The notes under the pieces are model-generated. The model saw only the letters and a list, made by a program, of their open reading frames with translations, ran no database searches and had not been told where the DNA came from. DNA of 48,221 nt from an uncultured Clostridia bacterium (GTDB taxonomy: Bacteria; Bacillota; Clostridia; Christensenellales; Borkfalkiaceae): contig CALVMB010000006.1 of assembly GCA_944341895.1 (NCBI GenBank), positions 1 through 48,221 of the forward strand. The letters run 5' to 3'. The translations under genes and the position numbers were made by a program. This document shows, one piece after another, positions 32,567-40,579 of the stretch (within the stretch, counting starts at the first letter, position 1; the number at the start of each line of letters is the position of its first letter).

Positions 32567-34264
32567 ATGAAAGTAGTGATCGTCGGCGGCGTGGCGGGCG
32601 GCGCGAGTGCCGCGGCGCGCCTGCGCAGGCTGGATGAACGGGCGGAGATCGTCATGTTCGAGCGCACGGGGTATGTCTCGTATGCCAACTGCGGGCTGCC
32701 GTACTATATCGGCGGCGTCATCGAAGATCGGGCGGATCTGACGCTGCAGACGCCGCAAAGTTTCCGCGCGCGGTTCAACGTCGACGTGCGCGTCCGCTGT
32801 GAAGTGACGGGCATCGATCGCGCCGCCAAGGCGGTGGAAGTCACCGACCTCGCAACGGGCAAAACGTATCGGGAAGGGTACGACAAACTCATCCTGTCCC
32901 CGGGCGCGCGGCCCGTGGTGCCCCCGCTCCCCGGCGTGCGGGACGAGGCGGTCTATACCCTCCGCACCGTCGAGGATACCCTGCGCATCCGCGCGGCGGC
33001 GACGCGGGAAGGCGCAAGGTCGGCGGTCGTCATCGGCGGCGGGTTCATCGGCGTGGAGACGGCGGAAAACCTCAAAGAGGCGGGGCTGAACGTCGCGCTC
33101 ATTCAGCGCGAAAGCCATATCCTGACGCCCATGGACGGGGACATGGCGAGTTTCCTGCACAACCACATCCGCGCCAAAGGGGTACAACTGCTGCTCGACG
33201 CCGAGGTCGAAGGCTTTGCGCGGGCAGGAGCGTCCGTCCGCGTCCTGCTCAAGGGGCGCGAAGGGCTGACCGCGGACATGGTAGTGCTCGCCGTGGGCGT
33301 TGCGCCCGATTCCTCGCTCGCCGCGGCGGCGGGGCTGGAAACGGGCGTGCGGGGAAGCATTGCCGTCAACGAGCGCATGCAGACTTCCGACCCGGACATC
33401 TACGCGGTCGGGGACGCCGTCTCGATCACCGAAAGGGTGACGGGCAATAAGGCGGTCATCGCGCTGGCGGGGCCTGCCAACAAGCAGGGGCGCATCGCCG
33501 CGGACAACATCGCGGGCGTGCGGCGCGCCTACGGCGGTTCGCCCGCTTCCTCCGTGCTCAAAGTTTTCGATATGACGGCGGCGTTCGTCGGCGTCAACGA
33601 GAGCGCGGCGCGGGCGGCGGGGCTCCGATACGACAAAGTCATCCTTTCGCCCGCCTCGCACGCTACCTATTACCCGGGCGGAAAGGTCATGACGGTCAAG
33701 GTGTTGTTCGAAAAGGAGACGGAGCGCATTCTCGGCGCGCAGATCGTCGGGTTAGACGGCGTGGACAAGCGGCTGGACGTGATCGCCACGGCGATGCAGG
33801 CGGGCATGAAGGTGACCGATCTCGCCGAACTTGACCTCGCCTATGCGCCGCCGTACGCGTCCGCGAAGGACCCCGTCAACATGGTCGGGTTCGTGGCGCA
33901 GAACGTGCTGGAAGGCAGGGTGCGGCAGTTCTTTTACGAGGACCTGGAGCGCCTGCCGCGGGACGGCAGCGTGACGCTCCTGGATACGCGCACTCCCGCC
34001 GAATATGCGTGCGGGCACGCGGACGGGTTCGAAAAGCATATCCCCGTGGACAGCCTGCGCGCGCGGCTGGGGGAGATCGAGCGCGGCAAACCCGTCTATG
34101 TCATGTGTCAGTCCGGGCTGCGCAGTTACGTCGCCTGCAGGCTGTTGGCGCAGGAAGGATTCACCTGTTACAATTTTGCGGGCGGCTACCGCCTGTACGA
34201 GAGCATCCGCAGGGCGACGTTCGATGCGGACTGCTCCACCGATTGCGGCGCACCGCGCCGCTGA
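32567..34264 (+). CDS. CoA-disulfide reductase with C-terminal rhodanese domain
   Basis: 565 residues. The FAD domain starts VVIVGGVAGGASAAARLRRL and has the reductase cysteine C42 in SYANCGLPYYIGG. An NAD(P)H-binding motif follows near residue 147 (SAVVIGGGFIGVETAENL), then the FAD tail IYAVGDAVS. The last 100 residues form a rhodanese domain with active cysteine C514 in VMCQSGLRS. This is the CoADR-RHD arrangement, which reduces CoA disulfide, CoA persulfide or polysulfide. Co-transcription with trxA and a Crp/Fnr neighbour suggests a sulfur/redox regulon. ATG 32567 follows a GGCGGGTGG-type site. Confidence 0.93.
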   Translation: MKVVIVGGVAGGASAAARLRRLDERAEIVMFERTGYVSYANCGLPYYIGGVIEDRADLTLQTPQSFRARFNVDVRVRCEVTGIDRAAKAVEVTDLATGKTYREGYDKLILSPGARPVVPPLPGVRDEAVYTLRTVEDTLRIRAAATREGARSAVVIGGGFIGVETAENLKEAGLNVALIQRESHILTPMDGDMASFLHNHIRAKGVQLLLDAEVEGFARAGASVRVLLKGREGLTADMVVLAVGVAPDSSLAAAAGLETGVRGSIAVNERMQTSDPDIYAVGDAVSITERVTGNKAVIALAGPANKQGRIAADNIAGVRRAYGGSPASSVLKVFDMTAAFVGVNESAARAAGLRYDKVILSPASHATYYPGGKVMTVKVLFEKETERILGAQIVGLDGVDKRLDVIATAMQAGMKVTDLAELDLAYAPPYASAKDPVNMVGFVAQNVLEGRVRQFFYEDLERLPRDGSVTLLDTRTPAEYACGHADGFEKHIPVDSLRARLGEIERGKPVYVMCQSGLRSYVACRLLAQEGFTCYNFAGGYRLYESIRRATFDADCSTDCGAPRR

Positions 34265-34287
34265 GCGGAAATACGGATCGCGGAAGG

Positions 34288-34311
34288 GCGCGGCGCAGTT
34301 TTGCGCCGCGC
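34288..34311 (+). terminator. Hairpin after the CoADR gene
   Basis: Perfect 10-bp stem (34288-34297 with 34302-34311), loop GTTT. Only a short TT follows, so termination may be partial. Confidence 0.5.
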
Positions 34312-34327
34312 TTCGGCGTGCAGGGGC

Positions 34328-34356
34328 TTGCGCGCGGGCGCGAACTGTGCTATACT
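34328..34356 (+). promoter_or_regulatory. Promoter of the methyltransferase/ATPase pair
   Basis: -35 TTGCGC, 17-nt spacer, -10 TATACT (34351-34356). It is inside the second copy (34320-34362) of the block that also drives the Crp/Fnr gene. The first ATG is only 9 nt past the -10 box. Confidence 0.6.
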
Positions 34357-34365
34357 CAAAGCACT

Positions 34366-35124
34366 ATGAGACAGGACACGGAACGGAGCGCGTCCGCGGC
34401 AGGCGGGTGCGGGAAAGAACGGCAAGGCGCGCGGACAGGCGGCGTGCAGGGCGGGGCGGCGAGCGCCCATGCGGCGGACGGCGCACCCGAAGAGATGGCG
34501 GCGTTTTTCGAGCGGCGGCTGGACATCTACGAGGAACACCAACTGCACGCGATCGAGGGCGCGGCGCTCTTTTACCGCCGCACGGCGGACTTTCTGCCCG
34601 CGAGCGCGGGTGCGGAAGTGCTCGACCTCGGGTGCGGAACGGGGCTGGAACTGGGCTTTTACTATGCCGTAAATCCGACGGCGCGGCTGACTTGCGTCGA
34701 TCTTTCGGCGCGCATGCTCGCCGTACTGCGCGAAAAGTTCGCGCGTTTTTCGCCGCGCACGGTGTGCGCGTCCTATTTCGATCTGCCCCTGGGCGAAGAA
34801 GCGTTCGACGGGGCGGTGTCCGTGGAATCGCTGCACCATTTCACGTTCGAAGAAAAGGTGCCGCTGTACGCGAACATCCGCGCCGCTCTGCGGCGCGGCG
34901 GCGCCTTCGTGCTGACCGATTATATGGAAGAGGACGAACAGGCTTCGCGCGCCGCATTTTGCGAAAAGGCGCGCCTGCTTGCGGGCAGGGAGGGGCTGTA
35001 CCACATCGATACGCCGCTCACCGTGCGCCGCGAAAGGCAGGCATTGCTTGCGGGCGGGTTCGCGCGGGTGCGCGAAGAGGGCAGGTGGGGCAAGACCTCG
35101 CTGCTCGTCGCCGAACGCGATTAG
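34366..35124 (+). CDS. Class I SAM-dependent methyltransferase
   Basis: 252 residues from ATG 34366. Motif I is VLDLGCGTGLELG near residue 86, with LTCVDLSARML as the acidic strand and FDGAVSVESLHHF as motif IV. Substrate unknown. The first 40 residues are low-complexity Gly/Ala and the conserved part starts at EEMAAFFERRLDIYEEH, so ATG 34495 is an alternative start. ATG 34366 has no ribosome-binding site and would lie almost at the transcription start, suggesting a leaderless message. The stop is TAG, the only one among the 40 gene ends seen, and the frame continues open into the next gene. Confidence 0.75.
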   Translation: MRQDTERSASAAGGCGKERQGARTGGVQGGAASAHAADGAPEEMAAFFERRLDIYEEHQLHAIEGAALFYRRTADFLPASAGAEVLDLGCGTGLELGFYYAVNPTARLTCVDLSARMLAVLREKFARFSPRTVCASYFDLPLGEEAFDGAVSVESLHHFTFEEKVPLYANIRAALRRGGAFVLTDYMEEDEQASRAAFCEKARLLAGREGLYHIDTPLTVRRERQALLAGGFARVREEGRWGKTSLLVAERD

Positions 35125-35133
35125 GAGGGGAAC

Positions 35134-36054
35134 ATGGTCTATCTGGAAAAGATCGTTCTGCCCGACGAGGAGCAGGAGGCGGCGATCGCCGACGCGCGCC
35201 GCGCGGAAAACGGCGGACCGCTCGGGTACCTCGAAAACGGCTACCCGTGCATGCTCTTTCCGCCGCGCGGGCTGCATGAACTGGATTTTGAGGGGGTGAC
35301 CATCCTGTACGGCGGCAACGGGAGCGGCAAGAGCACGCTTTTGCACGTCATCGCCGAAAAGACGGGTATGGCGCGCTCCGCGCCCTGGAACGGCGGCGAA
35401 CTGGTGCTCCCGTACGTGCGCGCCTGTTCGGTGCGCTGGGGATTTGACGACGAGGGCGAACCGTTTTCCGCCCTGCCGCCCGCCAGCCGCCTTTTGTCCA
35501 GCGACGACGTGTTCGAATACATGCTCGCCGCGCGCACGCGCAACGAGCAGGTCGCGGCGGACACCGCGGCGGCGAAAGAGGAGTACGCCGCCGTCAAGTA
35601 CGGCGAAACGGTGCGCTTTACGGGCATCGAGGATTACGAGGCGGTGCGCCTGCAACTGCTTGCGCGGCAGAAATCGCTCTCGCGGCGCAAGTTTTTGCAC
35701 CGCCTGGCGGGGAAAGAGGTGCGCCTGCGCAGCAACGGCGAAACGGCGCTGCGCTTTTTCGATGCCGCCCTGCGCGGCGACGCGCTGTACTGCCTGGACG
35801 AGCCCGAAAACAGCCTTTCGCCCCGCATGCAGGCGGAAATGAAGTCCCTGCTCGAAGCCAAGGCGCGCGGCGCGCGCTGTCAGTTGATCATCGCCACCCA
35901 TTCGCCCTTCATCCTGTCCATGCGCGGCGCCAAGATCTACGACCTCGACGCCTCGCCTGTCCTGCCCCGCCGCTGGTGGGAACTGGAAAACGTGCGCGCG
36001 TACTTCGAATTTTTCGAGGCGCATCGCCACCTTTTCCGCGGCGACAAATCATAA
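35134..36054 (+). CDS. AAA/ABC-type ATPase (RecF/SMC-like, ABC-ATPase fold)
   Basis: 306 residues. Walker A is GGNGSGKST near residue 63, Walker B LYCLDEPENSLSP near 214-226, and the H-loop IATHSPF near 253. A short, degenerate signature (SNGE) replaces LSGGQ. The small insert between Walker A and B is not a long coiled coil. Such stand-alone ATPases are common in Bacillota and mostly uncharacterised. AGGAGG precedes ATG 35134. It starts 9 nt after the methyltransferase stop, in the same reading frame. A textbook terminator follows. Confidence 0.75.
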   Translation: MVYLEKIVLPDEEQEAAIADARRAENGGPLGYLENGYPCMLFPPRGLHELDFEGVTILYGGNGSGKSTLLHVIAEKTGMARSAPWNGGELVLPYVRACSVRWGFDDEGEPFSALPPASRLLSSDDVFEYMLAARTRNEQVAADTAAAKEEYAAVKYGETVRFTGIEDYEAVRLQLLARQKSLSRRKFLHRLAGKEVRLRSNGETALRFFDAALRGDALYCLDEPENSLSPRMQAEMKSLLEAKARGARCQLIIATHSPFILSMRGAKIYDLDASPVLPRRWWELENVRAYFEFFEAHRHLFRGDKS

Positions 36055-36064
36055 TGCACGAAAC

Positions 36065-36104
36065 GCCGCCCGCCGCGCAAAACTTGCGCGGCGGGCGGCT
36101 TTTT
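36065..36104 (+). terminator. Rho-independent terminator after the ATPase gene
   Basis: 16-bp perfect GC-rich stem (36065-36080 with 36084-36099), 3-nt loop AAC, then TTTTT. Confidence 0.9.
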
Positions 36105-36163
36105 CATGCGGGGCGCGCCGCACCGAAAGGGCATCCCGAGGAGGCGCGCTCGTATCTTTGCCG

Positions 36164-36195
36164 AAAAACCCTCCCGCCGCACCGCGGCGGGAGGG
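36164..36195 (-). terminator. Terminator for the minus-strand oxidoreductase pair
   Basis: 12-bp stem (36169-36180 with 36184-36195), loop of 3, and a TTTTT run on the minus strand (AAAAA at 36164-36168). Confidence 0.85.
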
Positions 36196-36212
36196 ACTGC
36201 ATGCTGAAGCGT

Positions 36213-36821
36213 TTAATTGCCTTCGATAGCGTCTGTGTTCATGGCTGCGTAATCCAGCCCGTTTTCAGCGCCTTTGGTAAGCCAGTATTTCGTTGAGGCG
36301 CGCAAAAACATTCGCTTGGTCAGCGGCATGGTCACGGCAAAAGCGGCGGCTTTATTCTGCGATACGGCACGCGCAAATCGGGCGATCTTGCGTTTGACCA
36401 AAAAACGAAAAGGGGTGTCCAGGATGGCTTCGCCGCTGCCGATCTTTAATACGGAACCGAACGGATAGCCGTATTCTTTGCAGAACAGTTGAATTTGCCG
36501 TACGGCGCAATTGTTTTGGTCGTGTTCTAAAAATCCGCAGTTGACGAGTACGGAAACGGCGGGTTTGTGCCGTATCGGGGTTTGTGCCAGCGATTGCAGA
36601 AAACGGAGAAGTTTAACGGGGATACTGTCGGCATACAGCGGAAACGTGAGCAAAAGTGCGTCGCAATCATCGAACGAACCGACCGCGCCTGCGTCACCGG
36701 AAGCGGGCAGGGCAACGTATTCGGTCGGTTTTTTGCAGGCACGGGCGAACAGTGCCGCGTATTTGGCGGAGTTGGAGCGGGGCGCTCGCGGACTTGCATT
36801 CACGATCAGGATCTTTGCCAT
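36213..36821 (-). CDS. Flavodoxin-fold NAD(P)H-dependent oxidoreductase
   Basis: 202 residues. The start KILIVNASPRAPRSNSAKYA is the FMN phosphate loop of flavodoxin-like reductases. DDCDALLLTFPLYADSIPVKLLRFL is the second flavin loop; a LVNCGFLEHDQN segment follows. A basic helical tail of about 60 residues lies beyond the core. The electron acceptor is unknown. It overlaps the companion gene by 16 nt, and GGAGG precedes its ATG. These two genes have lower GC than their neighbours, which could mark horizontal acquisition. Confidence 0.8.
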   Translation of the reverse strand: MAKILIVNASPRAPRSNSAKYAALFARACKKPTEYVALPASGDAGAVGSFDDCDALLLTFPLYADSIPVKLLRFLQSLAQTPIRHKPAVSVLVNCGFLEHDQNNCAVRQIQLFCKEYGYPFGSVLKIGSGEAILDTPFRFLVKRKIARFARAVSQNKAAAFAVTMPLTKRMFLRASTKYWLTKGAENGLDYAAMNTDAIEGN

Positions 36822-37321
36822 GATGCGACCTCCTCCCGTACGGCAGTTTCAAGAAATTCTTCCTCGGTAAAAATGACTTTGTGCTTTGTAAAATTCATGT
36901 TGCGTGCATTGCGGGCGACGATATCGCAAAACAATTCGCGTTCTTCCGAATCATGCGTGCCATATGCAAATATGGTCGCGGTTTTGGGAAGTACGGCACG
37001 TTGGTAGTGGTGCGTTTCGCCTTCCACAAGTCGTATAAATGCTTTTTGCACGGGGATCGCGCGTTCAAGCAACGTTTTCATAGGAACATCGTAACCGCCC
37101 ATGCAGACGCGGCTGACGTAGAGAAGGCGTTCGGCGGCGGCGATCTTCGGATAAATGCGGACTGCGTCGTCGCGGATGACGCATCGCCCGGGCGTCTTGA
37201 TCCAACATCCGAAGCATCCGACGCAATTATGGATATGCTGTTTTGTCAGGTCAATGTATTCGGTATCGTTTTCTGCCGCGCACAGAAAAGGGAGAGATCT
37301 GTCGGTGAGAATAAGGTTCAT
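36806..37321 (-). CDS. Flavodoxin family / NADPH-dependent FMN reductase-like protein
   Basis: 171 residues. CVGCFGCWIKTPGRCVIRDD, with four cysteines, is the hallmark segment of the iron-sulfur-flavoprotein/FMN-reductase group. It is followed by LYVSRVCMGGYDVPMKTLLER (quoted in part), the flavin-side loop. The N-terminal phosphate loop is short (MNLILTDRSL), so the protein may depend on its overlapping partner. Only a weak GGA lies upstream of the ATG. No clear promoter was found in the 217 nt to its right. Confidence 0.75.
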   Translation of the reverse strand: MNLILTDRSLPFLCAAENDTEYIDLTKQHIHNCVGCFGCWIKTPGRCVIRDDAVRIYPKIAAAERLLYVSRVCMGGYDVPMKTLLERAIPVQKAFIRLVEGETHHYQRAVLPKTATIFAYGTHDSEERELFCDIVARNARNMNFTKHKVIFTEEEFLETAVREEVASWQRS

Positions 37322-37466
37322 TGTTTGTAAAATTCCTTGCTTGATATTTCCGCGGTGTGGTCATTCGTAGTTTGCACCCGTTGTGCCCGATTTACTCGCC
37401 GAAGTAAAATGTATTTGCGGCGGGATTGTGCCTTGTTTCTCCCCGTTTGCAGAGAAAATGCAAAGC

Positions 37467-37494
37467 GCAAAAAAAGAAGCGGCATAGCCGCTTC
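37467..37494 (-). terminator. Terminator of the 542-aa membrane-protein gene
   Basis: 8-bp stem (37476-37483 with 37487-37494), 3-nt loop, and a run of seven T on the minus strand (A at 37469-37475). Confidence 0.85.
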
Positions 37495-37538
37495 GGTTGG
37501 TTTGGAGCATTTTTGCCGCATTGCGGCGGGGCGAACAT

Positions 37539-39167
37539 TTATCGGATAATGTTGCTGTAATTGTAGATCTTTTCGAGCAGGGAATCGGAGATCACGTTGC
37601 GGTACCGTCCCATGAACACAAAGATCTTGGTGAAGAATTCGCGGTTGTCCTCGCCGACGCGGTAGACGGGCAGGCGGCGGTTCTCGCCGTAGATGCGGGA
37701 GATGAACAGCCGCGTGAACTCGTCGCGTTCGGCAGTGGTCAGGCTGTTGAGGAAGGCGTCGGGCACGTACCCGTTGGGGGAGTAGCCGCCCTGCGGCGCG
37801 TATGCCTGTGCGTACGGCGCCTGCGGCCGCTCGAACTCGCCGTAGCCGTACGGAGCCTGCTGTGCCTGCGGTTGTGCCTGCGCTTGCGCCTGTGCGGATT
37901 CCTGCTGACGCGCATAATCGGTGTATTCGCGGTTGAAGTTGCCGTCGTACTGTGTCTGTTCAAAGTCGAACGGCTTTTCTTCCGCCTGCTCTTCGGCGGC
38001 GGGTGCCTCTTCGGGCGGCTGGTCGCGGATGATGCTCTCGTATTCGCCCGCGTCTTCCGCCGCGGCGTTCAGGTCGTCAAAGGAGATCTGCGCCGCGTCC
38101 TCGAAGGCTTTGTTCGCCGCGGGCGCTTCCTCGGCGGGAGCAGGTTCGGCGGGCGCTTCGGGTGCGGCTTCGGTAAATTCCATCTGTCCGTTTTCGCCGA
38201 CGGTCGCAAAGGGATAGGGCTGTGCCGCGGCTTCTGCGGCGGCTTGCGCTTCGGCAGCTTGCCTGCGCGCGCGTTTGTGCTTACACAGCAGGGCAAAGAC
38301 GACGATCGCGGCGATCAGTTGCAGCAGGGAAAGCCCGGCTGCGGACAGCGTTCCGAGATAATCGACGGAGAGCAGGGCGGAGAAGGAATCGTACAGCCCG
38401 AGCACTACGACCGCCGCCGCGCTCAGCAGGAGCATGACGATGGAACGGATGAGGTCGAGCACGCCCGTGCGCGGGATGGCGAGCGCGAGCAGTGCGAGCA
38501 CCGCGTTGACGACGATCGCCCACGCGAGCACGCGGAACAGGATGCCCGCGATGCTCCCCGCAACGCCGCTGAGGAAGAAGGGGGAGCCGAACAGGAGATC
38601 GGACAGGTTGAACAGGTCGACGTAGTACTTGCCCGCAAAGGCGAAGTAGCCGCCCGCAAGCACCAAAAACAGCAGTTTGACAAAGGCGAACGCCTTATAC
38701 GTCACGAAACTGAGCACGAGCAGCGCCAGCAACCCGAACGCGAGCATGAACACGGTGGAATTGATGGCGACGAACGTCGAGTCCGAAAGCAGGATGTCCG
38801 CAACGGGGACGCCGTCGCGGTACAGCATGTACACGAACAGCGCCGTGGCGGCGAGCCCGAGCAGCGTTTTGAGGAAGTTCAGCCCTGCAGCGGCGCCGCG
38901 TTTGACGCAGAAGGACACGATCGTGCAGACGAGCAGAAGGGCATAAAACGCGACGTAAAAGCCGAGCGCGGCTTTCAGCCCGACCGAACCGAGAAAATTC
39001 CCCTTGAACAGATCGAGCACGAGCGCCCAGAGCGGCTCGTCGTAAAATGCGGCCTTCGGGATGAATAAGAGGGCAACAAAACCCGCAAAAATAAGGACAG
39101 AGAGGACGATCTGTGCCGCTTTGCCTTGTTTTTTCGGGATGTTGTCAGCGTTGACAGCGTTTGACAT
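37539..39167 (-). CDS. Large membrane protein with disordered linker and conserved-looking C-terminal domain
   Basis: 542 residues, not recognised. About eight transmembrane helices fill residues 18-300 (for example IVLSVLIFAGFVALLFI and FMLAFGLLALLVLSFV). A linker rich in Ala, Glu, Pro and Gln follows (about 305-460), including an AQAQAQAQPQAQQAP stretch and tyrosine-rich YGYGEFERP. The last 70 residues form a compact domain: FLNSLTTAERDEFTRLF, GENRRLPVYRVGEDN, EFFTKIFVFMGRYRN. Start chosen at 39167 because GGGAGA lies ahead and the 20 preceding codons lack a site. It has its own promoter with a palindrome at the start point. Possibly a cell-envelope or division-associated protein; function not assigned. 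Confidence 0.7.
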   Translation of the reverse strand: MSNAVNADNIPKKQGKAAQIVLSVLIFAGFVALLFIPKAAFYDEPLWALVLDLFKGNFLGSVGLKAALGFYVAFYALLLVCTIVSFCVKRGAAAGLNFLKTLLGLAATALFVYMLYRDGVPVADILLSDSTFVAINSTVFMLAFGLLALLVLSFVTYKAFAFVKLLFLVLAGGYFAFAGKYYVDLFNLSDLLFGSPFFLSGVAGSIAGILFRVLAWAIVVNAVLALLALAIPRTGVLDLIRSIVMLLLSAAAVVVLGLYDSFSALLSVDYLGTLSAAGLSLLQLIAAIVVFALLCKHKRARRQAAEAQAAAEAAAQPYPFATVGENGQMEFTEAAPEAPAEPAPAEEAPAANKAFEDAAQISFDDLNAAAEDAGEYESIIRDQPPEEAPAAEEQAEEKPFDFEQTQYDGNFNREYTDYARQQESAQAQAQAQPQAQQAPYGYGEFERPQAPYAQAYAPQGGYSPNGYVPDAFLNSLTTAERDEFTRLFISRIYGENRRLPVYRVGEDNREFFTKIFVFMGRYRNVISDSLLEKIYNYSNIIR

Positions 39168-39247
39168 CGGCAATCTCCCTATGATCAAGAATGTTCGGTT
39201 CGCCGCAAAAGGGCGTCCGTTGCGCATTTTTTGATTCCATCAATCAC

Positions 39248-39261
39248 GATATGATCATATC
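39248..39261. promoter_or_regulatory. 14-bp palindrome at the start point of the 542-aa protein gene
   Basis: GATATGATCATATC, perfectly symmetric, begins 1 nt past the minus-strand -10 box. This is an operator-like position. No binding protein is evident, though the adjacent CdaR-like regulator is a candidate. Confidence 0.5.
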
Positions 39262-39262
39262 A

Positions 39263-39291
39263 ATTTTACTATATAAAGAAAAAAGTGTCAA
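39263..39291 (-). promoter_or_regulatory. Promoter of the 542-aa membrane-protein gene
   Basis: Minus strand: -35 TTGACA (39291-39286), 17-nt spacer, -10 TAAAAT (39268-39263). Confidence 0.75.
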
Positions 39292-39407
39292 GCGGAAAAC
39301 CGAAAATAATCGCTTTTCTTTACCCGGCAGAGACCGCCCGATGGCAGGTTTCGGTGCATTTTTCACACAAAATTTTGCCTTCGCACACTTTGGATCGCGG
39401 AAATCCA

Positions 39408-39436
39408 TTGATATTTTGGCTGTTCTGCGCTATAAT
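39408..39436 (+). promoter_or_regulatory. Promoter of the CdaR-like regulator gene
   Basis: -35 TTGATA (39408-39413), 17-nt spacer, -10 TATAAT (39431-39436). Confidence 0.8.
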
Positions 39437-39481
39437 GATACACAAATACGTCGCGGCGCAAGCCGCCGGGGAGAAAAAGCA

Positions 39482-40504
39482 ATGAATGCTGAACTGCGCA
39501 AGGTCATCCGCCAGATCCGCGAAAATACGGGGATCGAACTCTCCTGTTTTTCCGAGGACGGAAAACTTGTGTACGGGGACTGCCGCGCAACGCCGCCCGC
39601 GTTCGAAACGTCGGTGCAGGACGCGGCGAGCGGGTACACCTTTTTCCGCACGTCTTATCGCGGCGAACCCTTCGTCTGCGCGCTTTCGGGCGTGGATGCG
39701 GTGCAGAAAAATTACGCCTTTCTGCTCGCCGACATGATCGAAAACGCCGCAGGCCGCGTATTGCACCTGCCCAAAAACGAGTTCATGCGCCGCATCCTGC
39801 TCGGCGAATGTTCGGCGGCGGATGTCCGTAAATTTGTCACCAAATACGGCGTGCCGGACAAACCCTGCTGCGCGCTCGCCGTCTCTTCGGGCGGGGAGGC
39901 GTCGGACGTCGTTTCCCTGCTCGCCCAGTACGCCGAATCGCCTTCGGACTGCGCCGTGTCCGTAGGAAGCGGGGACTGCGCCTTCGTGCGCTTTACCGAC
40001 GACAGTTCGGAATACCCCAGCGCGACCGATTTCGCTTCCTTCCTCGCCCGTTCGATGGAGGAGGAACTGGGCATCTCCGCGCAGATCGGGGTGGGCTGCA
40101 TGGCGCGCAATTTCGAGGAGATCACCCGCTCGTATCAGCAGGCGAGCGCGGCACTCCGCATGAGCGCCATCTGCAATTCCAAGGGTTCGGTGCACACCTA
40201 CCGCGAGTTCATGCTCATCAAAATGCTCGAGGACATCCCCGACGCCAAGCGCGCCGAATACCTCGCGGGGCTTCTGGACAGCGAGGCGCGAGAGATCCTC
40301 AAAGACGAGGACATGGTCAACACCGCCGAGGAGTTCCTCGAAAACAACCTCAACGTCAGCGAGACGTCGCGCACGCTATACATGCACCGCAACACGCTGA
40401 TGTACCGCCTGGACAAACTGGAACGCATCACGGGGCTCAACCTGCGCAAGTTTTCGGACGCGGTCACCTTCCGCGTCATCACCATACTCAACCGCCTCGT
40501 CTGA
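39482..40504 (+). CDS. CdaR/PucR-type transcriptional regulator
   Basis: 340 residues. The C-terminal helix-turn-helix is the PucR type: LNVSETSRTLYMHRNTLMYRL, then LERITGLNLRKFSDAVTF. The middle region (GISAQIGVGCMARNFEEITRSYQQA) is the GGDEF-like dimer segment common to CdaR/PucR proteins. The N-terminal part resembles a small-molecule sensor. Such proteins often activate sugar-acid or purine genes. It sits 75 nt before a malic-enzyme gene, so it may control carbon flow there; that is inference. GGGGAG precedes ATG 39482. Confidence 0.85.
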   Translation: MNAELRKVIRQIRENTGIELSCFSEDGKLVYGDCRATPPAFETSVQDAASGYTFFRTSYRGEPFVCALSGVDAVQKNYAFLLADMIENAAGRVLHLPKNEFMRRILLGECSAADVRKFVTKYGVPDKPCCALAVSSGGEASDVVSLLAQYAESPSDCAVSVGSGDCAFVRFTDDSSEYPSATDFASFLARSMEEELGISAQIGVGCMARNFEEITRSYQQASAALRMSAICNSKGSVHTYREFMLIKMLEDIPDAKRAEYLAGLLDSEAREILKDEDMVNTAEEFLENNLNVSETSRTLYMHRNTLMYRLDKLERITGLNLRKFSDAVTFRVITILNRLV

Positions 40505-40579
40505 ACGGGGAGGGTGCCGCGGTTTTCTGCGGCATTGTCATCATCGGCCGCCCCGAGAGGCGGCAACGGAGGAAAGATC

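Larger units (their letters stand above)
39168..39481. other. Divergent promoter region
   Basis: 314 bases between the membrane-protein and CdaR-like genes. It holds two good promoters, one per strand, and a 14-bp palindrome. No coding sequence of its own is credible. Confidence 0.7.
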
